A stretch of 64,000 bases of DNA, from positions 806,001-870,000 of the forward strand of contig NZ_CAAHFH010000002.1 of the NCBI RefSeq assembly GCF_900890705.1, given 5' to 3'. The notes under the pieces are model-generated. The model was not told where the DNA came from and did not search any database. It saw nothing but the letters and a program-made list of their open reading frames with translations. Each line of letters starts with the position of its first letter. Positions within the stretch are counted from its first letter, which is position 1. Position numbers and translations under genes: made by a program. The DNA comes from Pontiella sulfatireligans (lineage in GTDB: Bacteria; Verrucomicrobiota; Kiritimatiellia; Kiritimatiellales; Pontiellaceae). Below, piece by piece: positions 8,419 to 17,216 of the stretch.

Positions 8419-9213
8419 ATGAAAAATATTCTTTGGAATCACATTCTCGCCGTTCGTACTCAGGCGCCACTGGTGCACAACATTACAAATCATGTGGTGA
8501 TGAACAATACGGCCAATGCTTTGCTGGCCATCGGCGCGTCGCCCATCATGGCCCATGCTCGAGAGGAAATCGACGAAATGGTTGCGCTCTGTCAGGTTCT
8601 GGTAGTGAACATCGGAACGCTGGACGACGTATGGGTCGATGCCATGCTGCAGGCGGCCCGACGGGCGCAGACTCTTAACAAACCCTGGGTATTGGATCCC
8701 GTCGGCGCGGGTGCCACAGCCTATCGCGATCAGGTTTTATCGCAGCTCATCGCGCTGCACCCGACGGCCATCCGCGGCAACGCCTCCGAAATCATGGCAC
8801 TGGCCAAAGCCAATCAGAGCCAGACCAAAGGCGTCGACAGTACCGCGCAAAGCCAGGAAGCCCTGGCCGCCGCGCAAACCCTGCACAAATTGACCGGAGC
8901 GGTGATCGGCATTTCCGGAGAAACCGATTTTATTGTATCGGATCAGCCCGTTGTGCAAATCCATAACGGCACGCCCCTGATGACGCGCGTCACGGGACTC
9001 GGCTGCACGGCCACCGCTCTGATTGGTGCGTTTCTGGCTGTGATCAAAAATAAAACCGAAGCCATGATCGCCGCCATTGCCCTGCTGAGCATCGCTGGCG
9101 AGCTCGCCGAAAAAAGCAGTCGCGGTCCCGGCAGTCTGCAGATGAACCTGCTCGACACGCTGTATAATCTGACTGCTGACGAATTTAAAAACACGCTGCG
9201 AATCGAGTCCTAA
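8419..9213 (+). CDS. thiM: Hydroxyethylthiazole kinase
   Basis: ThiM phosphorylates 4-methyl-5-(2-hydroxyethyl)thiazole to the thiazole phosphate used by ThiE, so it salvages the thiazole half of thiamine in the cytoplasm. The 264-aa protein has the expected length and motifs. These are VHNITNHVVMNNTANALLAI near the N-terminus, GASPIMAHA, the DPVGAGAT nucleotide/substrate loop, RGNASEI, and the VTGLGCTATA anion-hole segment with the conserved cysteine. I chose ATG 8419 because homologues begin shortly before the NITN motif; the longer frame starts with TTG at 8380. No strong Shine-Dalgarno is visible. thiE follows two bases after the stop, so the two form a salvage operon. Confidence 0.95.
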   Translation: MKNILWNHILAVRTQAPLVHNITNHVVMNNTANALLAIGASPIMAHAREEIDEMVALCQVLVVNIGTLDDVWVDAMLQAARRAQTLNKPWVLDPVGAGATAYRDQVLSQLIALHPTAIRGNASEIMALAKANQSQTKGVDSTAQSQEALAAAQTLHKLTGAVIGISGETDFIVSDQPVVQIHNGTPLMTRVTGLGCTATALIGAFLAVIKNKTEAMIAAIALLSIAGELAEKSSRGPGSLQMNLLDTLYNLTADEFKNTLRIES

Positions 9214-9215
9214 TC

Positions 9216-9854
9216 ATGCTCAATTTGTTTCCCTATCGGTTGTATCTGGTGATCTCGGAAGCAGACTGCGCGGGGCGCGATTTTGTCCGCGTCGCCGAGC
9301 AAGCCGTTTTGGGCGGCGTTGATCTGGTTCAACTGCGCGAAAAACACGCCACACCCGATGAATTCCTGCGCAAAGCCGAACGCCTGCAGACGATGCTCCA
9401 GACCTATCACGTTCCGCTGATCATTAACGATAATCTGGATGTGGCGGTGCAAGCGCAGGCTTTCGGCATTCACGTTGGCCGCAGCGATTGTTCGCCGACC
9501 CATATTCGCTCCGTCTGGAAAGGTTGCCGATCGCTCGGCTATTCCATCGAACAGCTTGACCAGCTTGAAACCCAGGACGCGCAGTGTTCCGACTGCCTCG
9601 GCATCAGCCCCGTGTTCAAAACATCGACCAAAACCGATACCGTCACGGAATGGGGACTCGATGGAATCCGAACCATTCGCCATCGAACCGACAAACCGCT
9701 CGTCGCCATCGGACACATCAACGCCGCCAACACGGGCGACGTCATGCGTGCCGGTGCCGATTGTCTGGCCGTCGTTTCCGCTATTTGCCAGGCCCCGAAT
9801 CCGCAACAAGCCGCACAAGAAATCCGCGACCAAATCGATCAGGCTGTTCGCTGA
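9216..9854 (+). CDS. thiE: Thiamine-phosphate synthase
   Basis: ThiE joins hydroxymethylpyrimidine diphosphate and thiazole phosphate to thiamine monophosphate. All family landmarks are present in 212 aa. They are QLREK (pyrophosphate-binding Arg/Lys), LIINDN with the catalytic Asp region, GIHVG, LGYS in place of IGxS, the GISPVFKTSTK loop that binds pyrophosphate, VAIGHI (usually AIGGI) and VVSAIC. The substitution of His for Gly in AIGHI is mild. The gene starts two bases after thiM and is certainly co-transcribed with it. No thiD, thiC or transporter is nearby, so this is a minimal thiazole-salvage cassette whose pyrimidine supply must be encoded elsewhere. Confidence 0.95.
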   Translation: MLNLFPYRLYLVISEADCAGRDFVRVAEQAVLGGVDLVQLREKHATPDEFLRKAERLQTMLQTYHVPLIINDNLDVAVQAQAFGIHVGRSDCSPTHIRSVWKGCRSLGYSIEQLDQLETQDAQCSDCLGISPVFKTSTKTDTVTEWGLDGIRTIRHRTDKPLVAIGHINAANTGDVMRAGADCLAVVSAICQAPNPQQAAQEIRDQIDQAVR

Positions 9855-9943
9855 GGGCTGGAAAGCGGACGCCGCTGTGCAGTCTTTTCTGCTTCAGCCA
9901 ATAACCGATTATGACGGAAGTGAAGGCAAGCCTAGCGGTTTAG

Positions 9944-10027
9944 AAACTCATTGTGCTTTGCGGTCATCTTGTGAATGTCTTTGTCAACCGCGACGATGGC
10001 ATCGTGGTTTTTGCCGAGGTCGATGAT
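9944..10027 (-). pseudogene. 3'-terminal relic of an unidentified gene
   Basis: On the minus strand a frame with good coding character reads IIDLGKNHDAIVAVDKDIHK and MTAKHNEFLNR before a TAG stop at 9944-9946. It has no start codon and fades upstream near repeat copy B. I do not recognise the parent family. The pattern mirrors the permease relic on the other side of thiM-thiE. Confidence 0.4.
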
Positions 10028-10051
10028 GGGTTACGGAACCGGCCCTTTTTC

Positions 10052-10084
10052 TGTTTTTGCCGACCAAAAGGATCCCCCGGAAAA
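10052..10084. repeat. Direct repeat flanking thiM-thiE, copy B
   Basis: TGTTTTTGCCGACCAAAAGG followed by ATCCCCCGGAAAA is the partner of copy A at 8089-8121, in the same orientation and 1.96 kb away. Confidence 0.6.
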
Positions 10085-10390
10085 AAACGCACCCAATGGA
10101 AGAGCAGACGACATTTCACAACCTCTTTATAATTGGCCCTTCGTAGATTTTAGTGGCAACGAATGAATGGAAAGCAACGAATATTCCGGCCATTTCTGCA
10201 AAAATGGTTCCCGACTGCAGAGCCTGGCCAGTCCTGCTCATGGGTGGCAGTTTCCGATAAAACAGCAACCATTCCAGTCAATCGGATTCGTTGCTTTACA
10301 CACAGTCGTTGCTGAAGATTTTCCGGTGGCCGGGACGAAGGAACTTAAAATCACTACCGTCACCATAAAAATCTACGTAAAACCTTATAA

Positions 10391-11209
10391 TTAGCGTTTA
10401 TTAGTGTTCATTCGCGGTTCCATTTTCCCATTTAGGATTATGGGAGAAGCCTTGCCGGCTTTCGGCTTGTCGGGACGCCATTGCACGAGCGAATTGTTGT
10501 AGAACATGCAGACCAGTTCAGCGGTGCCGTGCAGCAGACCACACACCTCGTCTATTAGTTCCTGCGAATCGTATCCTTTACGGAAGGTCGGCACGTTTGT
10601 GTCCCGGATCAAATAGCCGTCCTCATGCTTTCGGACGACCCGATGCTTATTCAGCACCGGCCATTTCCCCTGTACACATAAATAGGCCGAACCTTGCGGC
10701 GCCGTGCAGGCGGCGATGTCGTCATACACCAAACGTCGTTCCGCCGGAGTCAAAATGTTGAGGACATAGTTGCACAGCACTACGTCATACGTGGAGTCGA
10801 GCACGGAACGGTTGGGATAAAAGTTGGGATCGTAGTCATCGACCGACACGGCCCCCGCCTTGAGCAGCGCGTCTTTTGCAAAGCGATCCAGTCCGGTTCC
10901 CAAATGCAGCACGCGTTTGCCGTCGACCCGACCGTCCTGACAAACGCGAACGATGGGTTGCGAGGGTTTACGGGCATGGTTCAGTGCGGTGGTGCGCGAG
11001 AGGGTTCGGATGGCGCTCAAGCGGCCCTGCTGAATTTCCAGCAAATCGTTCTCCAACGCGGCCGCAAGATCCTTCTCTGGCACGGACCAGCCCGTCGACG
11101 GGTCATAGCGATACTCCCGCGCCTGAGAGGCATAAACCACCCAGCTTCCGTTCCGCTCACGCACAATCGGCCAGCCCGCCTTTTTCATTCTATCTGAAAG
11201 CGCTCCCAT
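10391..11209 (-). CDS. SAM-dependent methyltransferase-like protein
   Basis: 272 aa from ATG 11209, which has an AGGAGA ribosome-binding site 7 bases upstream; an upstream in-frame start at 11233 has none. Residues about 95-190 have a class I methyltransferase layout. Motif I is VLHLGTGLDRFAKDALLKAG (degenerate GxGxG), followed by an acidic VDDYDP strand and YDVVLCNYVLNILTPAERRL. The order TALNHARKPSQP - motif I - YDPNFYP - LNI-TPAER recalls the putative methyltransferases associated with DNA phosphorothioation gene clusters, but no dnd genes are here. Residues 1-70 contain a WPIVRERNGSWVVYA segment that may be a small separate domain. The last residues (EPRMNTNKR) are encoded by a dispersed repeat (see findings). 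The target is unknown. Confidence 0.65.
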   Translation of the reverse strand: MGALSDRMKKAGWPIVRERNGSWVVYASQAREYRYDPSTGWSVPEKDLAAALENDLLEIQQGRLSAIRTLSRTTALNHARKPSQPIVRVCQDGRVDGKRVLHLGTGLDRFAKDALLKAGAVSVDDYDPNFYPNRSVLDSTYDVVLCNYVLNILTPAERRLVYDDIAACTAPQGSAYLCVQGKWPVLNKHRVVRKHEDGYLIRDTNVPTFRKGYDSQELIDEVCGLLHGTAELVCMFYNNSLVQWRPDKPKAGKASPIILNGKMEPRMNTNKR

Positions 11210-11841
11210 GCTTTTCTCCTTCAATGGTCGCAATCTGATGATTCTACCGAACCGGCCGGAAAAACTCTAAACTTTTCCATTTCTTGACAGGGGTCGAGGT
11301 TTCCCTCGGGGATAGGGTCAGGGATAGGGATGGGGGCGCGGAACATCATCAGCATGATGATGCGATTACTGCAGAACAGGTTAAACCACCCGCTGCGCTG
11401 GAGAGCACAGAGGAACCGGGAGGTTTACTAGATTACGGGACTGACCCTTTCGAAGGAATATGTTAATATTCAAGGACTGACCCCATTTCCGTTGTGAAAA
11501 ACGACCTCCTCAGCTAGTGCTATCCGAATTGCCGATTCCACATCGGCACCTAGACTTGATCCGAGGATATTAAAGTCAACGGAGTCTACTAGAGACTCTG
11601 AGTCAGAAGGTTTGGTTTCAGAATGATATATACGTAGATCAGTCATGCGTCTGACAGTGGATTAGATGGATTCCATATTCCACCTGATTAAGCCGATACT
11701 ACCTTTCTGCGAGTTTGAGTCGAAGGGGTCACGAAGAGGTCAGCCTGAAGTAACCCCGTTGATCGACCCCTGTTTTCATCCTTTGGGAAACCCGGATTGT
11801 CACTTTATTGGACTGACCCCGGATCACATTGATTATTTAGC

Positions 11842-12093
11842 TCATCGAACTTGGCCGCCATCGTAGGGTTGTGCCGAGTTAATTTTTTTACCGTAACTAC
11901 ATGAACCGTGTCGCCGATTGTTGGATATTGCGAGAAAACAGCCAATCCGTTGCTTTCCCTCTTCAAGAACATGGCGAAGGTTTTTTACCTGCTGAGAAGC
12001 GTCGTGAATTGCATCCAGTGGTGTCTCTACGGACGCATCAACGGGGGGAGCAGCGACTTTCAACGATAAATCTTTTGTTAACGGTTTTGTCAT
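11842..12093 (-). CDS. Small hypothetical protein, doubtful
   Basis: The 83-residue frame starts at ATG 12093 with a GGAGA motif about 9 bases upstream and begins MTKPLTKDLSLKVAAPPVDA. I do not recognise a family, and the C-terminal third (SYGKKINSAQPYDGGQVR) does not look conserved. The start signal is the only argument for it. It lies in otherwise repeat-filled DNA and could be a decayed gene. Confidence 0.25.
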   Translation of the reverse strand: MTKPLTKDLSLKVAAPPVDASVETPLDAIHDASQQVKNLRHVLEEGKQRIGCFLAISNNRRHGSCSYGKKINSAQPYDGGQVR

Positions 12094-12572
12094 CACAAAT
12101 TTATCTCCATTTTCTTTCTCACTTCCTCACCTCCAGCCTCCAGAGCCTTCATCTCCAATCTAAGGGAAAAGGGGTCAGACCTATGAAATGATGTTTTCTG
12201 CATTTCCTCTACTCCCTTCATCCGAGGGGCGGACCACTTTTTTCATCATCCGCCCACACAACTGCACGTCCCATACGCACAGCAAAAATATCCGTACATC
12301 TTATATGGATTTAGGTCTAAGTAAAGGAAAGGGGTCGGGAGAGTTGGGGGTTTGATGTTGAATCGCTCTCTTTGCTCACTATTTGTTAGCACAAATTATC
12401 GGTCGCTTTGCTCGCGGGGGGTTGGGGGTTTTGCTGGTTGGGAGTTTGGGGTCTGAAGTTTGGAGTTGAAGACGCGCGTTTTGTCCGCGACACGCGCAAG
12501 CTTGGCGTGTTCATCGGGGACGTGGCCTACATTTTTCCAATGGTTGGAAGTCACCACAGAGGGCACAGAGGA

Positions 12573-12900
12573 ACACGGAGTAACAACTAATTTACAACCT
12601 CCGTGCCTCAAGCGCAACGGGTGGCAAGAAATACCGTTAGGTTATGCGGCGCGGTGAGGACACCACGCCCTACCCTATGCGCCGCCACGTCGGGGACGTG
12701 GCCTACATTTTCCAATGGTTGGAAACTTCCAATGACTGGAGGGGCGGCGGCCCTGCGGAATAGCCGCCTAAAGGCGGGACTACATACAAAACGTCTTCGT
12801 GCCTCCTGCGCCTCCTTGCGGCTAACCAATCCGGGTCGATCTGCGTTCTCTCGCGGCTAATTCCCCTGCGAACGTGCGGCGCGCTGGGACAGCGCGCCCT
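12573..12900. repeat. Composite intergenic repeat, copy A
   Basis: A series of phrases occurs here in the same order and orientation as at 16553-16865. First is the hairpin unit CACGGAG...CTCCGTG with the following CTCAAGCGCAACGGGTGG. Next comes CCACGTCGGGGACGTGGCC, then CTGCGGAATAGCC...AGGCGGGACTACATACAAAA, then a 'cttcgtgcctcctgcgcctc' phrase, then a GCGGCGCGC element. The first 75 bases are almost identical in the two copies; the remainder is diverged. Confidence 0.75.
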
Positions 12901-13039
12901 ACCCCATTAAAAACCAGAAGACAGCGAACAGCCAACAGCAGACAGCCTTTGCGTCCTTGCGCCTTAGCGGTCAAAAAAAACTCTGCACGCCAGAGCGGTT
13001 GCACCGCCTTTGCGGACGAACGGCGCGAGGGGATAGGGT

Positions 13040-13088
13040 CAGTCCTGAATGTCAACAAAGAGAGTAGCTGTCAATATTCAAGGACTGG
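13040..13088. repeat. Palindromic GGTCAGTCC element
   Basis: CAGTCCTGAATGTCAAC (13040-13056) is followed by its inverted counterpart TGTCAATATTCAAGGACTG (13070-13088). The right arm recurs alone at 11461-11480. This is the form of a REP-like palindromic unit; no transposase accompanies it. Confidence 0.55.
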
Positions 13089-13225
13089 AATATTTACAAG
13101 ACTTAACCATCACCCCGTAAACTCAAAGAAATGCTTTTCTTTGAGTTCTCGCATGACACCTCCTTAAATATAAGTATAGTTGTATTACTATTACGTATTA
13201 TGAAATCTTGTATAGGAGTTCTCAC

Positions 13226-16200
13226 ATGAAATCGTTGTTTTATTCTCTGATCGCACTATTTGGAATTCTATTGTCGAGTGGTCAAGCTACCCCCTTCTAT
13301 GTTGACGACAATATGCCCGACGACAGTGCTGATGGCCTATCGTGGGAAACAGCGAAGCAATCGATTCAGGCCGCAGTAGACCTGACGGTTGATGGAGACA
13401 CGGTTCTAGTAACGAATGGGACGTACGCAACGGGTTCTCGCGCCACTTCGTCGTATGCCGATTCGTGGCCAAACCGGGTGTTGATTGATAAGGCAATCAC
13501 CGTCCAGTCCGTTAATGGACCGGATGTTACTCTCATTGATGGATCTGATACGGTTCGGGCTGTTTACATTGAAGCCGGAGCTCGACTGGATGGGTTTACC
13601 ATCACTGGAGGACGAACCAGCTCAGACGACAGTCTCTACACCCAACGGTCGGGAGGAGGCATTCTTGCGCGTCCATCATGGGGAAGCAACCCAACCATCA
13701 CAAACTGTGTGATCACTGCAAACAGAGCCTTTTTTCAGGGTGGAGGGGCCGACTTGTCCAGAGCAACCCTCCTGAATTGCAAAATCACGGATAACTATTC
13801 CAGCAGCATAGGAGGTGGACTGGTTCTCAATAATTCAACCGTAACCTTTTGCTCTATATCGGAAAACAGAGCCCAATCCACAGGGGGCGGGTTTTCCGCC
13901 GATAATTCCACCATCTCCTGTTGCAGCATTTCTGAAAATGAATCGGAATGGTTGGCTGGGGCGTGTTTGCTGGAAAACGATACAAAGCTCAATAGTTCGA
14001 TCATCTCCTACAATCACACTGAAAATGGAGCTGCTATTAAGTTTTTTAATGGGGGTTCTTTGAACTTCTGCACCGTCGTTCGCAACTGGAGCGATGGCAT
14101 CGGCGATGGCTCCGCTGAAGTCAACAGTTGTATTATCCATCAGAACTCAGGCATAGACATTCCGACGGTCAATTCAACGATGCACCACTCTTGCTCGCCA
14201 GATCTAGCCCATGGATTCAGCCATAACATTACCAATGCACCGAATTTCAGGAAGGATCGAATCCGGTTGGACTATGATTCTCCCTGTCGGGGCGCCGGTG
14301 AGTGGGCACCCGTTGACATCCCTTATGATTTTGCAGGAAACCCTCGCAACCTAGGCACACCCGATATGGGCGCTTATGCCACCGCTCCCATGATTTTTGT
14401 GGACGGAAACTTTACACCGGATGATTCTGGTGATGGATATACGCTTGAAACTGCAAAACGTACGTTGCAGGCAGGTGCTGACACTGCTCATGCGCTCTTA
14501 ACCAACAACCTATTTCTCTCCCGCGTCGAACTTTGGGTGCTGCCCATCTTTGGCGGGAGCTATCAGGAAGGCGGAGTTGCAGCGCCAAACTCAATGTGGC
14601 TCATGAACCGTCTCGCCGTTTCTTCTAACATTTGGGTTTATGCCATTGAGGGAAGCTTTTCATCTCCTGTTATCGATGGAGGCAACACCATGCGTTGCGT
14701 CTATCTCGGTGAAAACTCACGACTGGAAGGCTTTACCCTCCAAAACGGGAAAACGGCTCAATCTGGACTCTATACCGATGTGGACGGAGGCGGCGCGTTG
14801 ATTGAAAAGAATGCATTCATCACCGACTGCACCATTCAATCGAACTATGCCCGCTTTTTCGGAGGCGGGGTCTATCTCAATGAACAGGCCACCATGACGG
14901 ACTGTATATTGACCGCAAACAACGCCGGATTCCCAGGCGGCGGAGCTTATCTTGAACCACACGCAACCATGAACGGCTGCGAGCTCACCAGCAATCACAC
15001 AGATAAAAATGGTGGAGGTGCCTATCTGGATAATGCAGCAGCCGTCAACTGCACCTTAAATAGAAACGAGGCCTCCCAACTGGGCGGCGGACTCTACCTC
15101 TTTGGTTCTTCAGCTGAAGAGTGTCCCCTTGGCCAAAACGAGGCCGAAACCGGTGGTGGTGCCTACCTAGACGACTCCGATCTAACCGACTGTATTATCG
15201 GCAACTGCACCGCCTCCCTAGAGGGCGGCGGTGTATATGCGACCAACTCGACCGTCACAGCCTGCACGCTTCGGTACAACGAATCCGCAGGGAAAGGCGG
15301 CGGCGCCTTCCTCATCGGGGACTCAGCCCTTCAGAGCAGCACCGTTTCTGGTAACGGCTCCCTTGAACAGGGCGGCGGCATCTATGTGGAAGGTGTTTCG
15401 CAGGTGACTTCTTGTACGGTGGATTATAATGAAGCAGAGACCGGTGGCGGAATCTACCTAAAAGGAACCTCGTTTATAGAGTGTCCCACCGTCAATCAGG
15501 CACTGCTTGCCAACAACGAAGCCTCTGGAGGGAACGGAGCCGGGCTCTATCTGTATCAAAATGGGATTCTGCGCAACTGCACCATCGTTGCGAACCGTGG
15601 AACCGGTCTTAATCTCTATTATCCCCGCCAGCCCGCGGGGTCTTTATTGAATACCGGTGGAAAAGTCTACAACAGCATTGTCTGGGGAAACAGAGATGGA
15701 GATATCGACACCTTCGGCCCCTGTGACATCTCCAACACCTGCGCCCGCGATGGAGTTGAGCACCTCGTGAATAATTGTCTTACAATCTACCCTCGGTTTT
15801 ACGGAGGCACTTATCCTTATTCGCTCTCTAATGATTCTCCCTGCCTGAACGCTGGAGACGATTCCCAGGTCACCGCAACGACCGACCTGTATGGAAACGC
15901 ACGAATCGAGCAAGGCGCATCGGACCTCGGAGTTTATGAGCACAGATACGGCGCACAAACCGCAGATACAGACCTCGATGGGCTCCCTGATTCCTGGGAG
16001 GACGATTATTTTGAAACGACCAATCTTTGCCTCAGTGATGATGATTCTGACGAAGATGGCTTCAGCAATTTGGAGGAATATTATGCCGGAACCAATCCGA
16101 CCAATGACAATTCATTTATGCAGTTTACGCTGGAGCATGGCACCAATCAGGTTATTGAACTGAACTGGACGATGAATAATTCAAAAGAACGGATCTACCA

Positions 16201-16381
16201 TATTCTTTGGACGCCTTCCCTGACGAATCAGTTTGAACATCTCTACTCAACCACCACTCAAAGCAACCGAACGATTAATCTGGATCCCAACGCGGATCAT
16301 TATTCCACCCCCAGCCAATACTCCAGCGGATTTTTTCGTTGTCAGATTTTACTCCCAAACGAACCATACGTTCTCGATTAA
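13226..16381 (+). CDS. Exported right-handed beta-helix protein (Pmp-like repeats)
   Basis: 1051 aa from ATG 13226, with a TAGGAG ribosome-binding site and a signal peptide (MKSLFYSLIALFGILLSSGQ). Two homologous halves each open with a FYVDDN...DGLSWETAKQSIQAA-type segment (residue about 30 and again about 389), as in many exported beta-helix proteins. Between them run repeats of about 20-25 residues built on GGG(A/V/I)YL...C.(I/L)..N.A...GGG, the pattern of chlamydial-type polymorphic outer membrane repeats. Each half ends with an N.G..D.GAY/D.GVYE motif. A Ca-binding-like segment (DTDLDGLPDSWEDD, then DDDSDEDGFSNLEEY) precedes the C-terminus, as in thrombospondin type 3-like linkers. A surface or secreted adhesin or carbohydrate-binding role is plausible; no catalytic residues could be identified. 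Repeat-rich DNA flanks it on both sides. Confidence 0.85.
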   Translation: MKSLFYSLIALFGILLSSGQATPFYVDDNMPDDSADGLSWETAKQSIQAAVDLTVDGDTVLVTNGTYATGSRATSSYADSWPNRVLIDKAITVQSVNGPDVTLIDGSDTVRAVYIEAGARLDGFTITGGRTSSDDSLYTQRSGGGILARPSWGSNPTITNCVITANRAFFQGGGADLSRATLLNCKITDNYSSSIGGGLVLNNSTVTFCSISENRAQSTGGGFSADNSTISCCSISENESEWLAGACLLENDTKLNSSIISYNHTENGAAIKFFNGGSLNFCTVVRNWSDGIGDGSAEVNSCIIHQNSGIDIPTVNSTMHHSCSPDLAHGFSHNITNAPNFRKDRIRLDYDSPCRGAGEWAPVDIPYDFAGNPRNLGTPDMGAYATAPMIFVDGNFTPDDSGDGYTLETAKRTLQAGADTAHALLTNNLFLSRVELWVLPIFGGSYQEGGVAAPNSMWLMNRLAVSSNIWVYAIEGSFSSPVIDGGNTMRCVYLGENSRLEGFTLQNGKTAQSGLYTDVDGGGALIEKNAFITDCTIQSNYARFFGGGVYLNEQATMTDCILTANNAGFPGGGAYLEPHATMNGCELTSNHTDKNGGGAYLDNAAAVNCTLNRNEASQLGGGLYLFGSSAEECPLGQNEAETGGGAYLDDSDLTDCIIGNCTASLEGGGVYATNSTVTACTLRYNESAGKGGGAFLIGDSALQSSTVSGNGSLEQGGGIYVEGVSQVTSCTVDYNEAETGGGIYLKGTSFIECPTVNQALLANNEASGGNGAGLYLYQNGILRNCTIVANRGTGLNLYYPRQPAGSLLNTGGKVYNSIVWGNRDGDIDTFGPCDISNTCARDGVEHLVNNCLTIYPRFYGGTYPYSLSNDSPCLNAGDDSQVTATTDLYGNARIEQGASDLGVYEHRYGAQTADTDLDGLPDSWEDDYFETTNLCLSDDDSDEDGFSNLEEYYAGTNPTNDNSFMQFTLEHGTNQVIELNWTMNNSKERIYHILWTPSLTNQFEHLYSTTTQSNRTINLDPNADHYSTPSQYSSGFFRCQILLPNEPYVLD

Positions 16382-16447
16382 GTCAGCTTTGAGCTAAAAA
16401 GAGACTCCGCACCCTTCCCCGGCGAAGGATGCGTCAACGGACAAACG

Positions 16448-16478
16448 GAAAAGGGGTCACCCATTAGAGGTTCCGGTC
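16448..16478 (+). repeat. Dispersed repeat, copy 1 of an inverted pair
   Basis: AAAAGGGGTCACCCATTAGA followed by GGTTCCGGTC reappears as its reverse complement at 24163-24195, differing mainly by one base or indel in the GGGGTC word. The copies are 7.7 kb apart. Confidence 0.7.
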
Positions 16479-16552
16479 AAACACAAAAAACCCTTCCATA
16501 GCCGTTTTTCAACGGCCTGCTCATTTTCTTTTTGTTGATCGGGGGAAAAGTA

Positions 16553-16865
16553 ACACGGAGTAATAACTAATTTACAACCTCCGTGCCTCAAGCGCAACGG
16601 GTGGTAAGAAATGCCGATCAGGCTATGCAACGGATTCGGCGAACCAGACCTACCCAATGAACCGCCCGCCACGTCGGGGACATGGCCCTACATCATGGAG
16701 TCTTCAGGCGGCTCTGCGGAATAGCCTCCTGAAGGCGGGACTACATACAAAAACCCATCCGCACCGTCTTTGTGTCTTCTGTGCTTCTTGGCGGCCACAA
16801 ATCCGTGTTCATCAGCGTTCATCCGCGGTTCTTCCCTGCGTACGAGCGGCGCGCCCGCCAACGTA
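16553..16865. repeat. Composite intergenic repeat, copy B
   Basis: Partner of 12573-12900, in the same orientation, with the same order of sub-elements. It lies downstream of the beta-helix gene while copy A lies upstream. Confidence 0.75.
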
Positions 16866-17216
16866 AACCGAGTCGGCCTCGGCAACGCGGCCTCACTCGG
16901 GCGGTCGAGCCCTACCTTAAATCCCGTCCATGACCGCTCTCTTTGAGCGCTATTTTCTTTGAAAATTATCAATCGCTACGCTCATGGCTGTTATCCCGTC
17001 AAAAAGCCTCTGTGCCTTTGTGTGAGATAACTATTCCTGTGTGGTGCGTCCGGTTCGTCCCATCCTACATTCTGGAGGGTCGACGGCCTCGGCGACCGAG
17101 CGCACGCACCCTTTCAAGAAGCGCTCTCTTCGGGCGTTGCCGGGGAGGGGCTCAACGGCTATTCTTCTTTTTCTACATAAGAATCCATAAAACACCCGCG
17201 GGAAACAGGACGTGCC

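Larger units (their letters stand above)
9855..10390. other. Gap with a coding relic and a flanking repeat
   Basis: There is no intact gene. It contains the 3' relic at 9944-10027 and direct-repeat copy B at 10052-10084. The remainder is a low-information stretch up to the end of the leftward methyltransferase. Confidence 0.4.
11210..13225. repeat. 2-kb repeat-rich, nearly gene-free region
   Basis: No convincing conserved gene lies here. It contains several GGGGTCAG-type words (11441-11450, 11475-11484, 11812-11821, 12164-12174, 13032-13042). It also contains a mosaic of phrases shared with 16.5-16.9 kb, palindromes around TTCCAATGGTTGGAA (near 12536 and 12711), and low-complexity 'TTGGGGGTTT' DNA near 12420-12470. 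Several short open frames arise only from these repeats. One small leftward frame with a ribosome-binding site (11842-12093) is listed separately. Confidence 0.6.
16382..17216. repeat. Repeat-rich gap downstream of the beta-helix gene
   Basis: No gene is visible in 835 bases. It contains a repeat unit shared in inverted orientation with 24 kb (16448-16478) and composite repeat copy B (16553-16865). A CTCTCTTTGAGCGC...AATTATCAATCGCTACGCTC phrase is also present in altered form near 12365-12415. Near 17005 there is the widespread 'CTCTGTGCCTTTGTGTGAG' phrase. Confidence 0.6.

Noticed and set aside
12396..12860. Several overlapping short open frames on both strands
   Set aside because: They are produced by repeat phrases that also occur near 16.6-16.9 kb; none has a ribosome-binding site or family match.
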